From contig JBCCHB010000043.1 of the NCBI GenBank assembly GCA_039028975.1, positions 1-64,000 on the forward strand: a stretch of 64,000 bases of DNA, in the 5' to 3' direction. Position 1 is the stretch's first letter, and each line of letters starts with the position of its first letter. Both the position numbers and the translations under genes were made by a program. The stretch is from JAHBNG01 sp039028975. Its GTDB lineage: Bacteria; Chloroflexota; Anaerolineae; Caldilineales; Caldilineaceae. The notes under the pieces are model-generated. The model had not been told where the DNA came from. It ran no database searches and saw only the letters and a list, made by a program, of their open reading frames with translations. Shown here in pieces: positions 8,149-17,165 of this stretch.

Positions 8149-9339
8149 CTACACCACCTCGAACAACCCCGCCGCACCCATACCACCACCAATACACATG
8201 GTACAGACTACATACTTGGCGTTGCGGCGCTTGCCTTCAATCAGGGCATGACCAACCATCCGGGCACCTGACATGCCGTAGGGATGACCAATGGAGATGG
8301 CCCCACCGTTGACGTTGAGCTTCTCCTTAGGAATGCCCAGCCGGTCTCGACAGTAAAGTACCTGAACAGCAAAGGCTTCATTTAGCTCCCAGAGGTCGAT
8401 GTCGTCAATGGACAGATTATTGCGCTCCAACAGTTTGGGGACGGCAAAGACCGGCCCAATGCCCATCTCATCGGGTTCGCAACCGGCAGCTACAAGGCCA
8501 CGGTAGATGCCCAAGATGTCCATGTTGCGCTGTTCGGCCATTTTGCGGGTCGTAATGACGCAGGCCGACGCACCATCAGATAATTGGCTGGCATTGCCAG
8601 CCGTAATGAACTCTTTTTCCTTAACAGGGGGCAAACCTGCTAACCCCTCTGCCGTGGTGGTGGGACGATTGCCCTCATCTTTGGCTAGCGTTACTTCCTC
8701 TGTCCATTCATTGCCTGTGGCTTTATCTTTCTTCATCATGGTGGTAGTAAAGGGAACAATTTCATCATCGAAGTGACCTGCTTCTTGGCCGGCCGCCGTT
8801 CGCATCTGGCTCTCCAACGCATAGGCGTCCTGCTCCTCGCGAGCAATTTCGTAGCGCTTGGAGACAGTCTCTGCAGTGTCGATCATGGACATATAGAGAT
8901 CCGGCTTGTGCTCATTTATCCAGGGATTTCTGGCATGGGTGCGATTCATGTTCATCTGAACCAGGCTGATGGACTCTACACCACCCGCTACGGCAAACGG
9001 AACGTTATCGACTAGGACTCGTTGAGCAGCCACAGCAACGGCCTGCATCCCAGAGCTGCACTGCCTATCAACCGTCATACCACTGGTGGTGACGGGGAGA
9101 CCAGCCCGCAATGCAGACTGGCGACCGATGTTATACCCTGTGGCACCTTGGGTCAGTGCATTGCCCATGACCACATCTTCTACTTCATCTAATTCGAGGC
9201 CCGCCCGGTTCACAGCATGGGTAATGGCATGGGCGGCCAAGTCGGCTCCGTGAGTCATATTAAATGCCCCACGAAATGCTTTGCCGATAGGCGTGCGTGC
9301 TGTAGAGACAATCACTGCTTCGTTACCTGCTTGATTCAC
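8149..9339 (-). CDS. acetyl-CoA acetyltransferase (thiolase)
   Basis: The 396 residues match the usual thiolase length. Catalytic residues are visible: nucleophile Cys94 (DRQCSSGMQA), His352 (GGAISIGHPYG) and Cys382 (CTMCIGGGMGAAGLFE). The enzyme makes or cleaves acetoacetyl-CoA or 3-ketoacyl-CoA. The sequence alone does not separate biosynthetic (AtoB/PhaA) from degradative (FadA) use. The start is a GTG at 9339 with AAAGGAG in front. It stands alone on the minus strand, with no beta-oxidation partner nearby. Confidence 0.92.
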   Translation of the reverse strand: MNQAGNEAVIVSTARTPIGKAFRGAFNMTHGADLAAHAITHAVNRAGLELDEVEDVVMGNALTQGATGYNIGRQSALRAGLPVTTSGMTVDRQCSSGMQAVAVAAQRVLVDNVPFAVAGGVESISLVQMNMNRTHARNPWINEHKPDLYMSMIDTAETVSKRYEIAREEQDAYALESQMRTAAGQEAGHFDDEIVPFTTTMMKKDKATGNEWTEEVTLAKDEGNRPTTTAEGLAGLPPVKEKEFITAGNASQLSDGASACVITTRKMAEQRNMDILGIYRGLVAAGCEPDEMGIGPVFAVPKLLERNNLSIDDIDLWELNEAFAVQVLYCRDRLGIPKEKLNVNGGAISIGHPYGMSGARMVGHALIEGKRRNAKYVVCTMCIGGGMGAAGLFEVV

Positions 9340-9536
9340 GATAAGCTCCTTTGATGCTGTTGGAAGAATAGGTAATTATTATAGTAGTCTAGCAGGCTGT
9401 CGAAGAGACTAAAAATCTAGACGGCTTGAATGTGAAAGGTCGTTGCAATGGATTCAACTTTTGGTAAGTGATGTAAGTGACCTTCATTCTGAAAATTCCC
9501 GGCCAATTCTCTTTCTCAAAGCTGCTAGCCAGTACC

Positions 9537-9565
9537 TTTCCAAATCGACTGTGATGACCTATAAT
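9537..9565 (+). promoter_or_regulatory. promoter of the ABC exporter gene pair, probably leaderless
   Basis: A perfect TATAAT (9560-9565) lies 17 bp after TTTCCA (9537-9542). The in-frame ATG at 9564 overlaps the hexamer and cannot be in the transcript; the next ATG at 9576 is 11 bases after it and has no Shine-Dalgarno sequence. This implies a leaderless or nearly leaderless mRNA. Confidence 0.55.
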
Positions 9566-9575
9566 GTGTGGTTCC

Positions 9576-11366
9576 ATGAACAAACCAAGCGCCCCTGCTC
9601 TTAACCATCCATCAACTCAATCCACTGCGCTTCAGATCTTGTGGCGTGGCTTCAGCTATCTGCGTCCTCACTGGGTCTACACAGCTGGTGCATACGTTGC
9701 CTTAATTCTTGCTAGCGTGGTCGCTCTGACTATGCCTCAATTTATTCGCTGGATCATTGATCAAGGGATTGCTGAGCAGAATAGTCAGCTCTTAACCTGG
9801 TCGATTTTGGCTCTCTTGGGTCTTTCTATCGCCCGAGGGCTCTTCGTTTTTTTGCAAGGTCGTTGGTCGGAAATTGCCTCGCAAAATGTGGCCTATGATC
9901 TGCGCAATGCCATGCTCGACCAACTGACACATCTCTCTTTTGCCTACCATAATCAGGCCGAAAGTGGTCAATTGCTGGCGCGCTCCATGCAGGATGTAGA
10001 GCGCCTGCGTTTTCTGACCGGGCGGGCTACCTTAGGGGTATTTAATGGTCTCTTGTTGATGGTAGGCACCACAATTGTGCTCTTCACCATGAATCCAATT
10101 TTGGCGCTGTTGAGTATGATTACCATGCCGCTGTTGGCCTACCAAGCGTTCCGCTTTGGTCAACTGTATCGACCCTTGTCATTGGCCATTCAGCAACAGT
10201 TGGCTGTGTTGACGACTCTAATTGAGCAGAATCTGCGCGGTGCTCGCATTGTTAAAGCATTTGCTCAAGAAGATGCAGAGATTCACCGTTACAACCAGGA
10301 AAACACAGCCTGGTTCAAGCTAGCGGCACAAGCGGCTCGTCTTCAGGCCATCAATGTACCTCTGCTGGATTTGATCGCCAATCTCGCCATGGTGATGATT
10401 GTCTGGTACGGTGGGCGGCAGGTTATCTCTGGCTCACTTACCCTTGGGGAACTAGTTGCCTTTAGCACCTATTTGGCTCAGCTAGGGCCACCTGTGCGAC
10501 GTCTTGGTCTCATCATTCCCGCTTTGGCTCAGGCTGTTGCATCGGGCGAACGGGTCTTTGATGTTCTGGATGAAGTTTCTGATGTGAAGGAGACAACGAG
10601 TGCTGAGCAGTTGCCACCTATTGATGGACGGGTGCGCTTTGAAAACGTCTCTTTTGGTTATCGTGAGGAGCATCCAGTTCTGCAAAATGTTTCGTTCGAG
10701 ATTCAGCCGGGGCAGGTTCTAGCGCTGCTGGGGGCTACTGGTTCGGGCAAGTCATCTATCATCAATCTGCTCCCTCGTTTCTATGAGCCAATGAGCGGGC
10801 AGATCACCATCGATAACCATGATATCCAGAGGCAGACGATACATTCCCTGCGAAAGCAGATTGGCATTGTCTTACAAGAGACCATCCTCTTTGCGACTTC
10901 GGTGCGTGAAAATATTGGCTATGGACGCCCGGACGCGACCGAAAACGAGATTATTGAGGCCGCAAAGGCTGCCCAAGCCCATGACTTTATCATGAAGATG
11001 CCTAATGGATATGATACAGAGGTTGGTGAACGGGGTGCTACTCTCTCTGGGGGGCAACGACAGCGCGTAGCGATTGCCCGAGCTCTGCTCAAAGATCCGC
11101 GGATTCTTATACTAGATGACGCCACGGCCAGCGTGGATACTGAAACTGAGCGTCTAATCCAGAAAGCCCTCCAACAGTTGATGAAGGGGCGCACCTCTAT
11201 CGTGATTGCTCAGCGACTCAGCACCATTCGCCAGGCTGATCTCATTTTGGTGATGGAAAGAGGTCGGGTGCTGGCGGCCGGCAATCATCACAAACTCTAT
11301 GAGTGCAATGATCTATATCGGCAAATCTATGCACACCAAAGCTCTGAAGAGCGGTTTGATAATTAA
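9576..11366 (+). CDS. ABC exporter half-transporter, degenerate ATP site subunit
   Basis: The 596-residue protein has an N-terminal six-helix membrane domain (about residues 30-315) fused to a nucleotide-binding domain. Walker A is LLGATGSGKSS, the signature is LSGGQRQR and Walker B is ILILDDATAS. The catalytic Glu after Walker B is Asp here, and the switch His is Gln (VIAQRLSTI). These are the substitutions known in the degenerate half of heterodimeric exporters such as TM287/288 and BmrCD. The next gene supplies the partner with intact Walker B and H-loop. The substrate is unknown: drug, lipid or peptide. Confidence 0.9.
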   Translation: MNKPSAPALNHPSTQSTALQILWRGFSYLRPHWVYTAGAYVALILASVVALTMPQFIRWIIDQGIAEQNSQLLTWSILALLGLSIARGLFVFLQGRWSEIASQNVAYDLRNAMLDQLTHLSFAYHNQAESGQLLARSMQDVERLRFLTGRATLGVFNGLLLMVGTTIVLFTMNPILALLSMITMPLLAYQAFRFGQLYRPLSLAIQQQLAVLTTLIEQNLRGARIVKAFAQEDAEIHRYNQENTAWFKLAAQAARLQAINVPLLDLIANLAMVMIVWYGGRQVISGSLTLGELVAFSTYLAQLGPPVRRLGLIIPALAQAVASGERVFDVLDEVSDVKETTSAEQLPPIDGRVRFENVSFGYREEHPVLQNVSFEIQPGQVLALLGATGSGKSSIINLLPRFYEPMSGQITIDNHDIQRQTIHSLRKQIGIVLQETILFATSVRENIGYGRPDATENEIIEAAKAAQAHDFIMKMPNGYDTEVGERGATLSGGQRQRVAIARALLKDPRILILDDATASVDTETERLIQKALQQLMKGRTSIVIAQRLSTIRQADLILVMERGRVLAAGNHHKLYECNDLYRQIYAHQSSEERFDN

Positions 11367-11499
11367 TTGTTGAATTTGTGAATTGCTGAATGATTAATGG
11401 CTTGGCCAGTGGAGTGACCTTGTTTCGTGGAATTGACGCAAAAGCCTAGCGTCTTTTCGCTATTTTTCTCTTCTCATTTAATGGAGCCTTCTCGTTATT

Positions 11500-13326
11500 A
11501 TGGGTCTTTCAATTGGTACAACGAGCAGTGGCAGCGGCGGCCCTCGGGGGATGCTGCGTAACTATGGCCAGGACCCAGATGCGGGTGCCAGAGCCATTGA
11601 CGTCCATGTAATCAGACGAATGTTGGCCTTCTTGCGTCCCCATTGGCTCAAGATGGTAACGGCGACGCTGCTGATGCTCGTGGTTACTGGTCTAACCCTC
11701 CTTACACCTTTTCTCCTAAAAGAAGCAATTGACGGCTACATCACTCAGGGTGATATCCAGGGGCTGGATCGGATTGCCCTGATTATGTTGGGGGCCTTTT
11801 TGTTGCTCTATCTGGCTACTGCTGGACAGCGATATCTCCTCTCTTGGGTGGGGCAGCGGGTACTAGCTACCTTGCGCTCAGATATGGTTAGCCAACTACA
11901 GCGCCTTTCGCTCAGTTACCATGATACAAACATTGTGGGCGTCACCATCTCCCGAGTCATCAGCGACGTAGCTGTGATCAATGAGTTGCTCTCTCAAGGG
12001 CTGATCACCGTGATTGGGGATCTTTTAATCTTGGTAGGCATTGTGGTTGTGATGCTTTCTATGAGTCCGTGGCTCGCTCTGCTGGCTTTCTCGGTCATTC
12101 CACTTTTGCTTTTGGCTACCTATATCTTTTCCGGTAAGGCAAAAGTGGCCTTTCGCCAGGTGCGACGCAACAATGCAGCCGTCATCGGCAATTTGGCCGA
12201 GGCATTAACTGGGGTTCGCGTCATCCAGGCATTTGCGCAAGAGGATGCGGCATTGGGCCGCTTCGAGGCCTTGAATCGCCGCAATCGAGATGGTCATATA
12301 TCAGCAATCTCTCTTTCTATGACTTTTTTACCAGTCGTAGAGTTTTTGGGAATTGCTGCAACCGCTATTGTGCTCTGGTTTGGCGGGCGTGCTGTGGCTG
12401 CCGATGAATTAACCTTAGGAGTCATGGTGGCTTTTTTGGCCTATGTAACTCGCTTTTTCCAGCCAATTCAAGAGCTGAGCCAGCTTTATACGACCATGCA
12501 AGCGGCTATGGCTGGTGGCGAACGAGTGCTACAGCTTTTGGATACGGCTCCTGCTGTACAAAATCCACCTGATGCCAGAGAAATGCCACCAATCCAGGGG
12601 CGAATTGAACTGCAAAAGGTTCGCTTCGCTTATCGCAAGAATGAACCGGTGCTGCATCAGCTCGATCTGGTCATAGAGCCTGGTCAAACCGTCGCTTTGG
12701 TTGGGCATACGGGCGCGGGCAAAACCTCCATTGCCAATCTTGTGGCTCGCTTTTATGACGTGACTGGGGGGGCCGTTCTAATCGATGGCATTGATGTGAG
12801 GTCGGTGACCCAACAGTCGCTACGCAGCCAGATGGGCATCGTCTCCCAAGATCCTTTTCTCTTCCCTGGCACCGTTGGTGAAAATATCAGCTTTGGTCGG
12901 CCGGACTCTTCACTCTCGGCTGTGCAGGAAGCTGCTATGCTGGCCAATGCCCACGACTTTATTCAAGAGCTGCCTGATGGATATGAAACGGTCATTCAGG
13001 AAGGCGGAAATAACCTCTCTTTGGGGCAGCGGCAACTGATCTGTATCGCCCGAGCTATTTTGGCCAATCCCAAGATTCTAATATTGGATGAGGCAACCGC
13101 AAGTGTAGACACCGTTACAGAACTATTGATTCAGTCCGCGTTAGATCAACTTCTCTCACAGCGCACTGCCATCGTCATTGCCCATCGCCTGAGCACCATC
13201 CGCAATGCCGATATGATCTGCGTGTTGGAGAATGGTCGCATGATTCAACAAGGCGCTCACGAGGAGCTCATGAAGCAAGATGGTAGTTATCGCCAGCTCT
13301 ACGAAAAACAGTTTGTGAATGGTTGA
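11500..13326 (+). CDS. ABC exporter half-transporter, catalytic subunit
   Basis: The 608-residue protein has a glycine-rich N-terminal tail (residues 1-30), a six-helix membrane domain and a nucleotide-binding domain. Walker A is LVGHTGAGKTS, Walker B is ILILDEATASVD with the catalytic Glu, and the switch histidine is in IVIAHRLSTI. The signature is LSLGQRQL, not LSGGQ. That fits the rule for heterodimers: the non-consensus signature of this subunit pairs with the degenerate Walker motifs of the upstream subunit. The two genes are 133 bp apart. The gap holds an AT-rich repeat (11361-11400) also found at 27391-27435. Only a weak GGAG lies before the ATG. Confidence 0.9.
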   Translation: MGLSIGTTSSGSGGPRGMLRNYGQDPDAGARAIDVHVIRRMLAFLRPHWLKMVTATLLMLVVTGLTLLTPFLLKEAIDGYITQGDIQGLDRIALIMLGAFLLLYLATAGQRYLLSWVGQRVLATLRSDMVSQLQRLSLSYHDTNIVGVTISRVISDVAVINELLSQGLITVIGDLLILVGIVVVMLSMSPWLALLAFSVIPLLLLATYIFSGKAKVAFRQVRRNNAAVIGNLAEALTGVRVIQAFAQEDAALGRFEALNRRNRDGHISAISLSMTFLPVVEFLGIAATAIVLWFGGRAVAADELTLGVMVAFLAYVTRFFQPIQELSQLYTTMQAAMAGGERVLQLLDTAPAVQNPPDAREMPPIQGRIELQKVRFAYRKNEPVLHQLDLVIEPGQTVALVGHTGAGKTSIANLVARFYDVTGGAVLIDGIDVRSVTQQSLRSQMGIVSQDPFLFPGTVGENISFGRPDSSLSAVQEAAMLANAHDFIQELPDGYETVIQEGGNNLSLGQRQLICIARAILANPKILILDEATASVDTVTELLIQSALDQLLSQRTAIVIAHRLSTIRNADMICVLENGRMIQQGAHEELMKQDGSYRQLYEKQFVNG

Positions 13327-13402
13327 TAGTTGATGGTGATGTTGACTAATTACTATCACCCATCCACATTACTCTCTCACGACTTTGTGACAAGATAGAA
13401 CT

Positions 13403-14965
13403 ATGGACAAAAAACTAAATAATCGATTGTCAAAAATTGCCAATTCGGCTATCAAAGACCTTCTTAATGGTGGTGGAAAAGGTGTGGAAAAAGAGAGCTT
13501 GCGGGTTGATGTTGGGGGAAAGATTGCTCAGTCACCCCATCCACAGGCGCTTGGTTCAACCTTAACTCATCCAGCCATTACAACGGACTATTCAGAAGCA
13601 CTGCTAGAATTAATCACACCACCACTCGAGGATGGGTTAGAGACGTTGACCTATCTCCAGCGGATTCATCAGTTTGTTTATGCAAATTTGAAACATAACG
13701 AATTGCTTTGGGTGGCGAGTATGCCCTGCATTATCGGTGGCGAGAAGAGTATTCCCTTGGCTTGGTATGGTGAGTCTAATGTGGGGATGATGAAGCACAT
13801 TTATCGGCGCGGCTTGGATGTACGCTACGGGCGGATTATGCAGGCCATCAGCGGCATCCACTTCAACTACTCTGTGCCGGAGACCTTCTGGCCCTTCTAT
13901 CAGGAGATCGAAGAAGACAAGCAGCCACTCCAGGAGTTTATCAATGAACGCTATTTGGGATTGGCGCGCAATGTGCTCCGCTATGAGTGGTTAGTGACCT
14001 ACCTCTTTGGCAGCTCACCAGCTTTTTGCAAATCCTTTATGGATGGCCAGGAATCGCCTTTCCAGCACTATGACAAGAGTACCTACTATGAGCCCTACGC
14101 CACATCTTTGCGCATGAGTGACATTGGCTACAAGAACAATCAACAAGCAAGTTTGGCTGTCTCATACAACCACTTAGATGAGTATGTGCAAGATCTAGAC
14201 CGAGCTATTCGGACCCCTTATGAACCTTATGAGAAGATAGGGGTGGAGGTGGATGGCTTCTATCGTCAGCTGAATGCCAATATTCTGCAGATTGCCAATG
14301 AGTACTATAGCTCGATCCGCCCCAAGCAGCCGATTCACTCGGGGGAGAGCCCCACTTCTGCCCTGCATAAACGGGGAATCCGCTATGTGGAACTGCGGGC
14401 CATCGATGTCTCTACCTTTGACCCGACGGGTATCAATGCGGAGCAGCTTCTCTTCTTAGAGGCCTTTATGCTCTTCTGCCTTTTAAGTGACAGCCCACCG
14501 ATAGATGCTGAAGAATGGAAGCAGATTCAGCATAACCAAGGGCAGAGCGCAATACGTGGCCGGGATCCGAACCTGACACTCCAGCGCAACGGCCATACAC
14601 CCCATTTGAAAGAATGGGCTTCTGAAATTCTAGACGAAATGACCCCTTTGTGTACCCTTCTTGACAATGGTACCGACCAATTTTCAAATTCGCTGACCCT
14701 GCAACGGCAGGCGATTCAAGACGGGGACGCAACGCCCTCTGCTAGAACATTGGCCGAGATGCGCAGCCACAGCGAATCCTTTTTTGAGTTCGGGCTACGC
14801 AAGTCGCAAGAGCACCGACAAACGTTGATCCAGTCCCAGCTTGAACCCGAAGTTGAGGCCATGTTTGCCACGCTTACTACAGAATCTCTACAAAAGCAGG
14901 CCCAAATTGAGGCATCGGATGAACTATCGTTTGCTGAATATTTGGAGAAGTATTTTGGACAGTGA
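13403..14965 (+). CDS. gshA: glutamate-cysteine ligase, GshA type 1
   Basis: The 520-residue length and motifs fit the gammaproteobacterial-type GshA (E. coli 518 residues): GGGKGVEKESLRVD near residue 23, TDYSEALLELITPP, WVASMPCII, YRRGLDVRYGRIMQAISGIHFNYS, and YVELRAIDVSTFDPTGI. The enzyme joins glutamate and cysteine by a gamma bond in the first step of glutathione or gamma-glutamylcysteine synthesis. No gshB is adjacent, so whether glutathione itself is made cannot be seen here. This GshA class is best known from Proteobacteria, so transfer is possible. It follows the ABC exporter by 76 bp. Confidence 0.92.
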   Translation: MDKKLNNRLSKIANSAIKDLLNGGGKGVEKESLRVDVGGKIAQSPHPQALGSTLTHPAITTDYSEALLELITPPLEDGLETLTYLQRIHQFVYANLKHNELLWVASMPCIIGGEKSIPLAWYGESNVGMMKHIYRRGLDVRYGRIMQAISGIHFNYSVPETFWPFYQEIEEDKQPLQEFINERYLGLARNVLRYEWLVTYLFGSSPAFCKSFMDGQESPFQHYDKSTYYEPYATSLRMSDIGYKNNQQASLAVSYNHLDEYVQDLDRAIRTPYEPYEKIGVEVDGFYRQLNANILQIANEYYSSIRPKQPIHSGESPTSALHKRGIRYVELRAIDVSTFDPTGINAEQLLFLEAFMLFCLLSDSPPIDAEEWKQIQHNQGQSAIRGRDPNLTLQRNGHTPHLKEWASEILDEMTPLCTLLDNGTDQFSNSLTLQRQAIQDGDATPSARTLAEMRSHSESFFEFGLRKSQEHRQTLIQSQLEPEVEAMFATLTTESLQKQAQIEASDELSFAEYLEKYFGQ

Positions 14966-14975
14966 GGAAAATATC

Positions 14976-15075
14976 CTAGTACACTGCGGCTCAAATAGAC
15001 CAATAGTTACAGTCGGTATTTCTAAGCTAAATAGCGGCGTCGAACCCTAGGCTTATTTAGGCCATCGTGTACTAG
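14976..15075. repeat. 100-bp imperfect palindrome between convergent genes
   Basis: The ends CTAGTACAC (14976-14984) and GTGTACTAG (15067-15075) are perfect 9-bp inverted repeats. The next 15 bp inward also pair partly (GGC and AAATA blocks). The right end overlaps the stop codon of the glycosyltransferase gene. It could be a shared terminator or a small MITE-like element. Confidence 0.5.
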
Positions 15076-16178
15076 TCTAGCCCATACGTCTTCGATACAA
15101 GATAAAGCGGGCGATCCTTCACTTCATCGTAGATCCGGGCCAAATAATCTCCGATGATGCCTAAAAAGATCAGTTGGATACCACCTAAGAAGAGGACCGT
15201 AACGAGCGTTGTTGCTTGCCCTTCCAATGCATGGCTGCCGGACAAGCGCATAGAAATGCTTAGTACAATGCCTATCAGGCTGAGAAAGGCTAGCCCAAAG
15301 CCAAAGTAGGTGGCTAAGCGTAGGGGAAGGTAACTAAAGCTGGTGATGGCTGTCAGGGCCAAGCGCAACATCTTTTGCAGGGGATACTTGGTCTCTCCTG
15401 CATAGCGTTCGGCCCGTTCATATTCAACCGCAATTTGCTTAAAACCAACCCAGGAAGTCAACCCACGCATGAAGCGGTGCTTTTCACGGACCTGACGCAT
15501 GGCCAGAATCACCTTGCGATCCATGAGTCGGAAATCACCTGCATCTAGTGGAATCTCCACCTCGTCGGTTATCCACTGAAGCAGACGGTAAAAGAGGCTT
15601 GCTGTCCAGCGCTTAAAGGCCGTTTCACCCGCGCGGGCTGTGCGTACTGCATAGGCCACGTCGTATCCCTCTCGCCATCGGTCAATCATTTCGAGGATAA
15701 CACTGGGTGGATCTTGGAGATCTGCATCCATGACAATAACGGCTTGGCCACTGGCATAGTCAGTCCCGGCGGTGATAGCGATTTGGTGGCCAAAGTTGCG
15801 GCTGAACTGGATAAGCTTCACCCGGGGATCTTTCTCATGATACTCGGTCAGCACCTCCAAGGAGCGATCCGTACTGCCATCATTGACGCAGATACATTCC
15901 CAGCTTTCCCCTGCCTGATCCATCACTTGAACGAGGCGTTGATAGAGCTCCGGTATAACCTCTTCCTCATTCCAAATGGGTACAACAATGGAGATCGTTG
16001 GTGGAGGAGACGCGGCTTGCTCTGCAGTCCGTTCAACAAGCTGCCCCATTTCTGATTTTGAGGCTGATGCGAACGCTTGATCTGACACAGGTTCTACTGT
16101 TTGTTCTGACATAGACCTAAAGATGTTGTTGACGCAATTTCTTCGGAATGCTAGACTTGGATACGTTGATTGTAACAT
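15072..16178 (-). CDS. GT2 family glycosyltransferase, GtrB/dolichol-phosphate-mannose-synthase-like
   Basis: The 368-residue frame has an unconserved head of about 60 residues, a GT-A catalytic domain (SIVVPIWNEEEVIPELY, CVNDGSTDRSLEVL, VMDADLQDPP with the metal-binding DxD-type motif) and GETKYPLQKM, then two C-terminal membrane helices. The family transfers a sugar from a nucleotide donor to a polyprenyl phosphate at the membrane. An internal ATG (MSEQTVEP, about 16112) may be the real start. It is divergent from the gene at 16205, with only 26 bp between the two starts. Confidence 0.88.
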   Translation of the reverse strand: MLQSTYPSLAFRRNCVNNIFRSMSEQTVEPVSDQAFASASKSEMGQLVERTAEQAASPPPTISIVVPIWNEEEVIPELYQRLVQVMDQAGESWECICVNDGSTDRSLEVLTEYHEKDPRVKLIQFSRNFGHQIAITAGTDYASGQAVIVMDADLQDPPSVILEMIDRWREGYDVAYAVRTARAGETAFKRWTASLFYRLLQWITDEVEIPLDAGDFRLMDRKVILAMRQVREKHRFMRGLTSWVGFKQIAVEYERAERYAGETKYPLQKMLRLALTAITSFSYLPLRLATYFGFGLAFLSLIGIVLSISMRLSGSHALEGQATTLVTVLFLGGIQLIFLGIIGDYLARIYDEVKDRPLYLVSKTYGLD

Positions 16179-16204
16179 GAGTCATAAAATTGTTAGGAAT
16201 TTAG

Positions 16205-16909
16205 ATGCAAGAGTCGTCTTCTGAGAGGGGAACAGATTTGGCTGGCGGGCTGCCCATCTTTCCCCAAATCCCTGGTGCCAAATTTGGGGACGCCCTCTCC
16301 CTGCCTGATTTTCGCCGCAAGCGCCTGCTCTTTAATCACTTTGAGCTGACCCAATCCATACACATCTATCAAGCAGACTGCAGAGCTGGAGCTCGCTTAC
16401 GGGTTCAGATGATCTATCCGCTCCTTAAAAGAGGACGCACGGCCCAAGCACGCTTTGCTGTGATCGCTCAAAGTCTACCCTATAGCGCGGATCAGGATGC
16501 TCTGCCCATCCCCTTACCTGCGGGATTTAGGGCCGTCGTAGCACCCCAAATGAGCGATTGGACCATCTCTCCTCATGTGGACATGCTCACGGCCGCAGAA
16601 TATTATCTGGGACCTGTGATTGATACCCAGGTTTTGGTCGGCGGTCGCTGCTATATCGTAGTCTGGATCCCGGATAATCGGCCTGGCCGCTATATTTTAC
16701 AGATAGGCCACCGATGGCCGCTGCGCTGGTCGTATTGGAATCAACTTCCCATGTTCTGGTGGAAGATTCGTGGCTGGTTTGGTCTCTCTCGGATCTGGGC
16801 CTATCTACTGCTAGGTGGCTTAGCAATCAGCCTGTTGGTTGGTTGGTTGGTTCGTCGGAATCGAGCGATGTCCCGAGCGGGTAGTCGGAAGTCAATGCCA
16901 AAGAGTTAA
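16205..16909 (+). CDS. C-terminally membrane-anchored protein, unknown function
   Basis: The 234-residue protein is not recognised. The N-terminal two-thirds looks like a beta-rich soluble domain (ELTQSIHIYQADCRAGARLRVQMIYPLL ... ILQIGHRWPLRW). It is followed by an aromatic, positively charged stretch (WWKIRGWFGLSRIW), one hydrophobic helix (YLLLGGLAISLLVGWLV) and a basic tail. It resembles a tail-anchored, outward-facing domain. An AGGA lies 8 nt before the ATG. Its divergent partner is a polyprenyl-phosphate glycosyltransferase, so a cell-envelope role is possible but unproven. Confidence 0.6.
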   Translation: MQESSSERGTDLAGGLPIFPQIPGAKFGDALSLPDFRRKRLLFNHFELTQSIHIYQADCRAGARLRVQMIYPLLKRGRTAQARFAVIAQSLPYSADQDALPIPLPAGFRAVVAPQMSDWTISPHVDMLTAAEYYLGPVIDTQVLVGGRCYIVVWIPDNRPGRYILQIGHRWPLRWSYWNQLPMFWWKIRGWFGLSRIWAYLLLGGLAISLLVGWLVRRNRAMSRAGSRKSMPKS

Positions 16910-17165
16910 GTGTTTTGAGTATCAGTAGATCGCAATCCCGTTGCCACATATAGTCCTAGCCAACTTGAGTGGTATGAATCAGTTATTACATTTGCTCGTA
17001 TAGTAGTTTAGGGACTTGGTCGTCAGATTTGCCAATCGGTTGCCATTCGGCTCATGCAAGCCCTCAATAAATGGGCTATTGACCAAGCGACGTTGGACTC
17101 CATGATGGCTGACGCCTAAGTTGTTACATGATCAAACAAATGAATACAGATACAAAGGTTACTTT
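16910..17165. other. intergenic region with a possible gene remnant
   Basis: A short frame without a start (17012-17119) encodes a protein-like stretch ending MQALNKWAIDQATLDSMMADA. It may be the 3' remnant of a lost gene. Nothing else was recognised. Confidence 0.2.
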
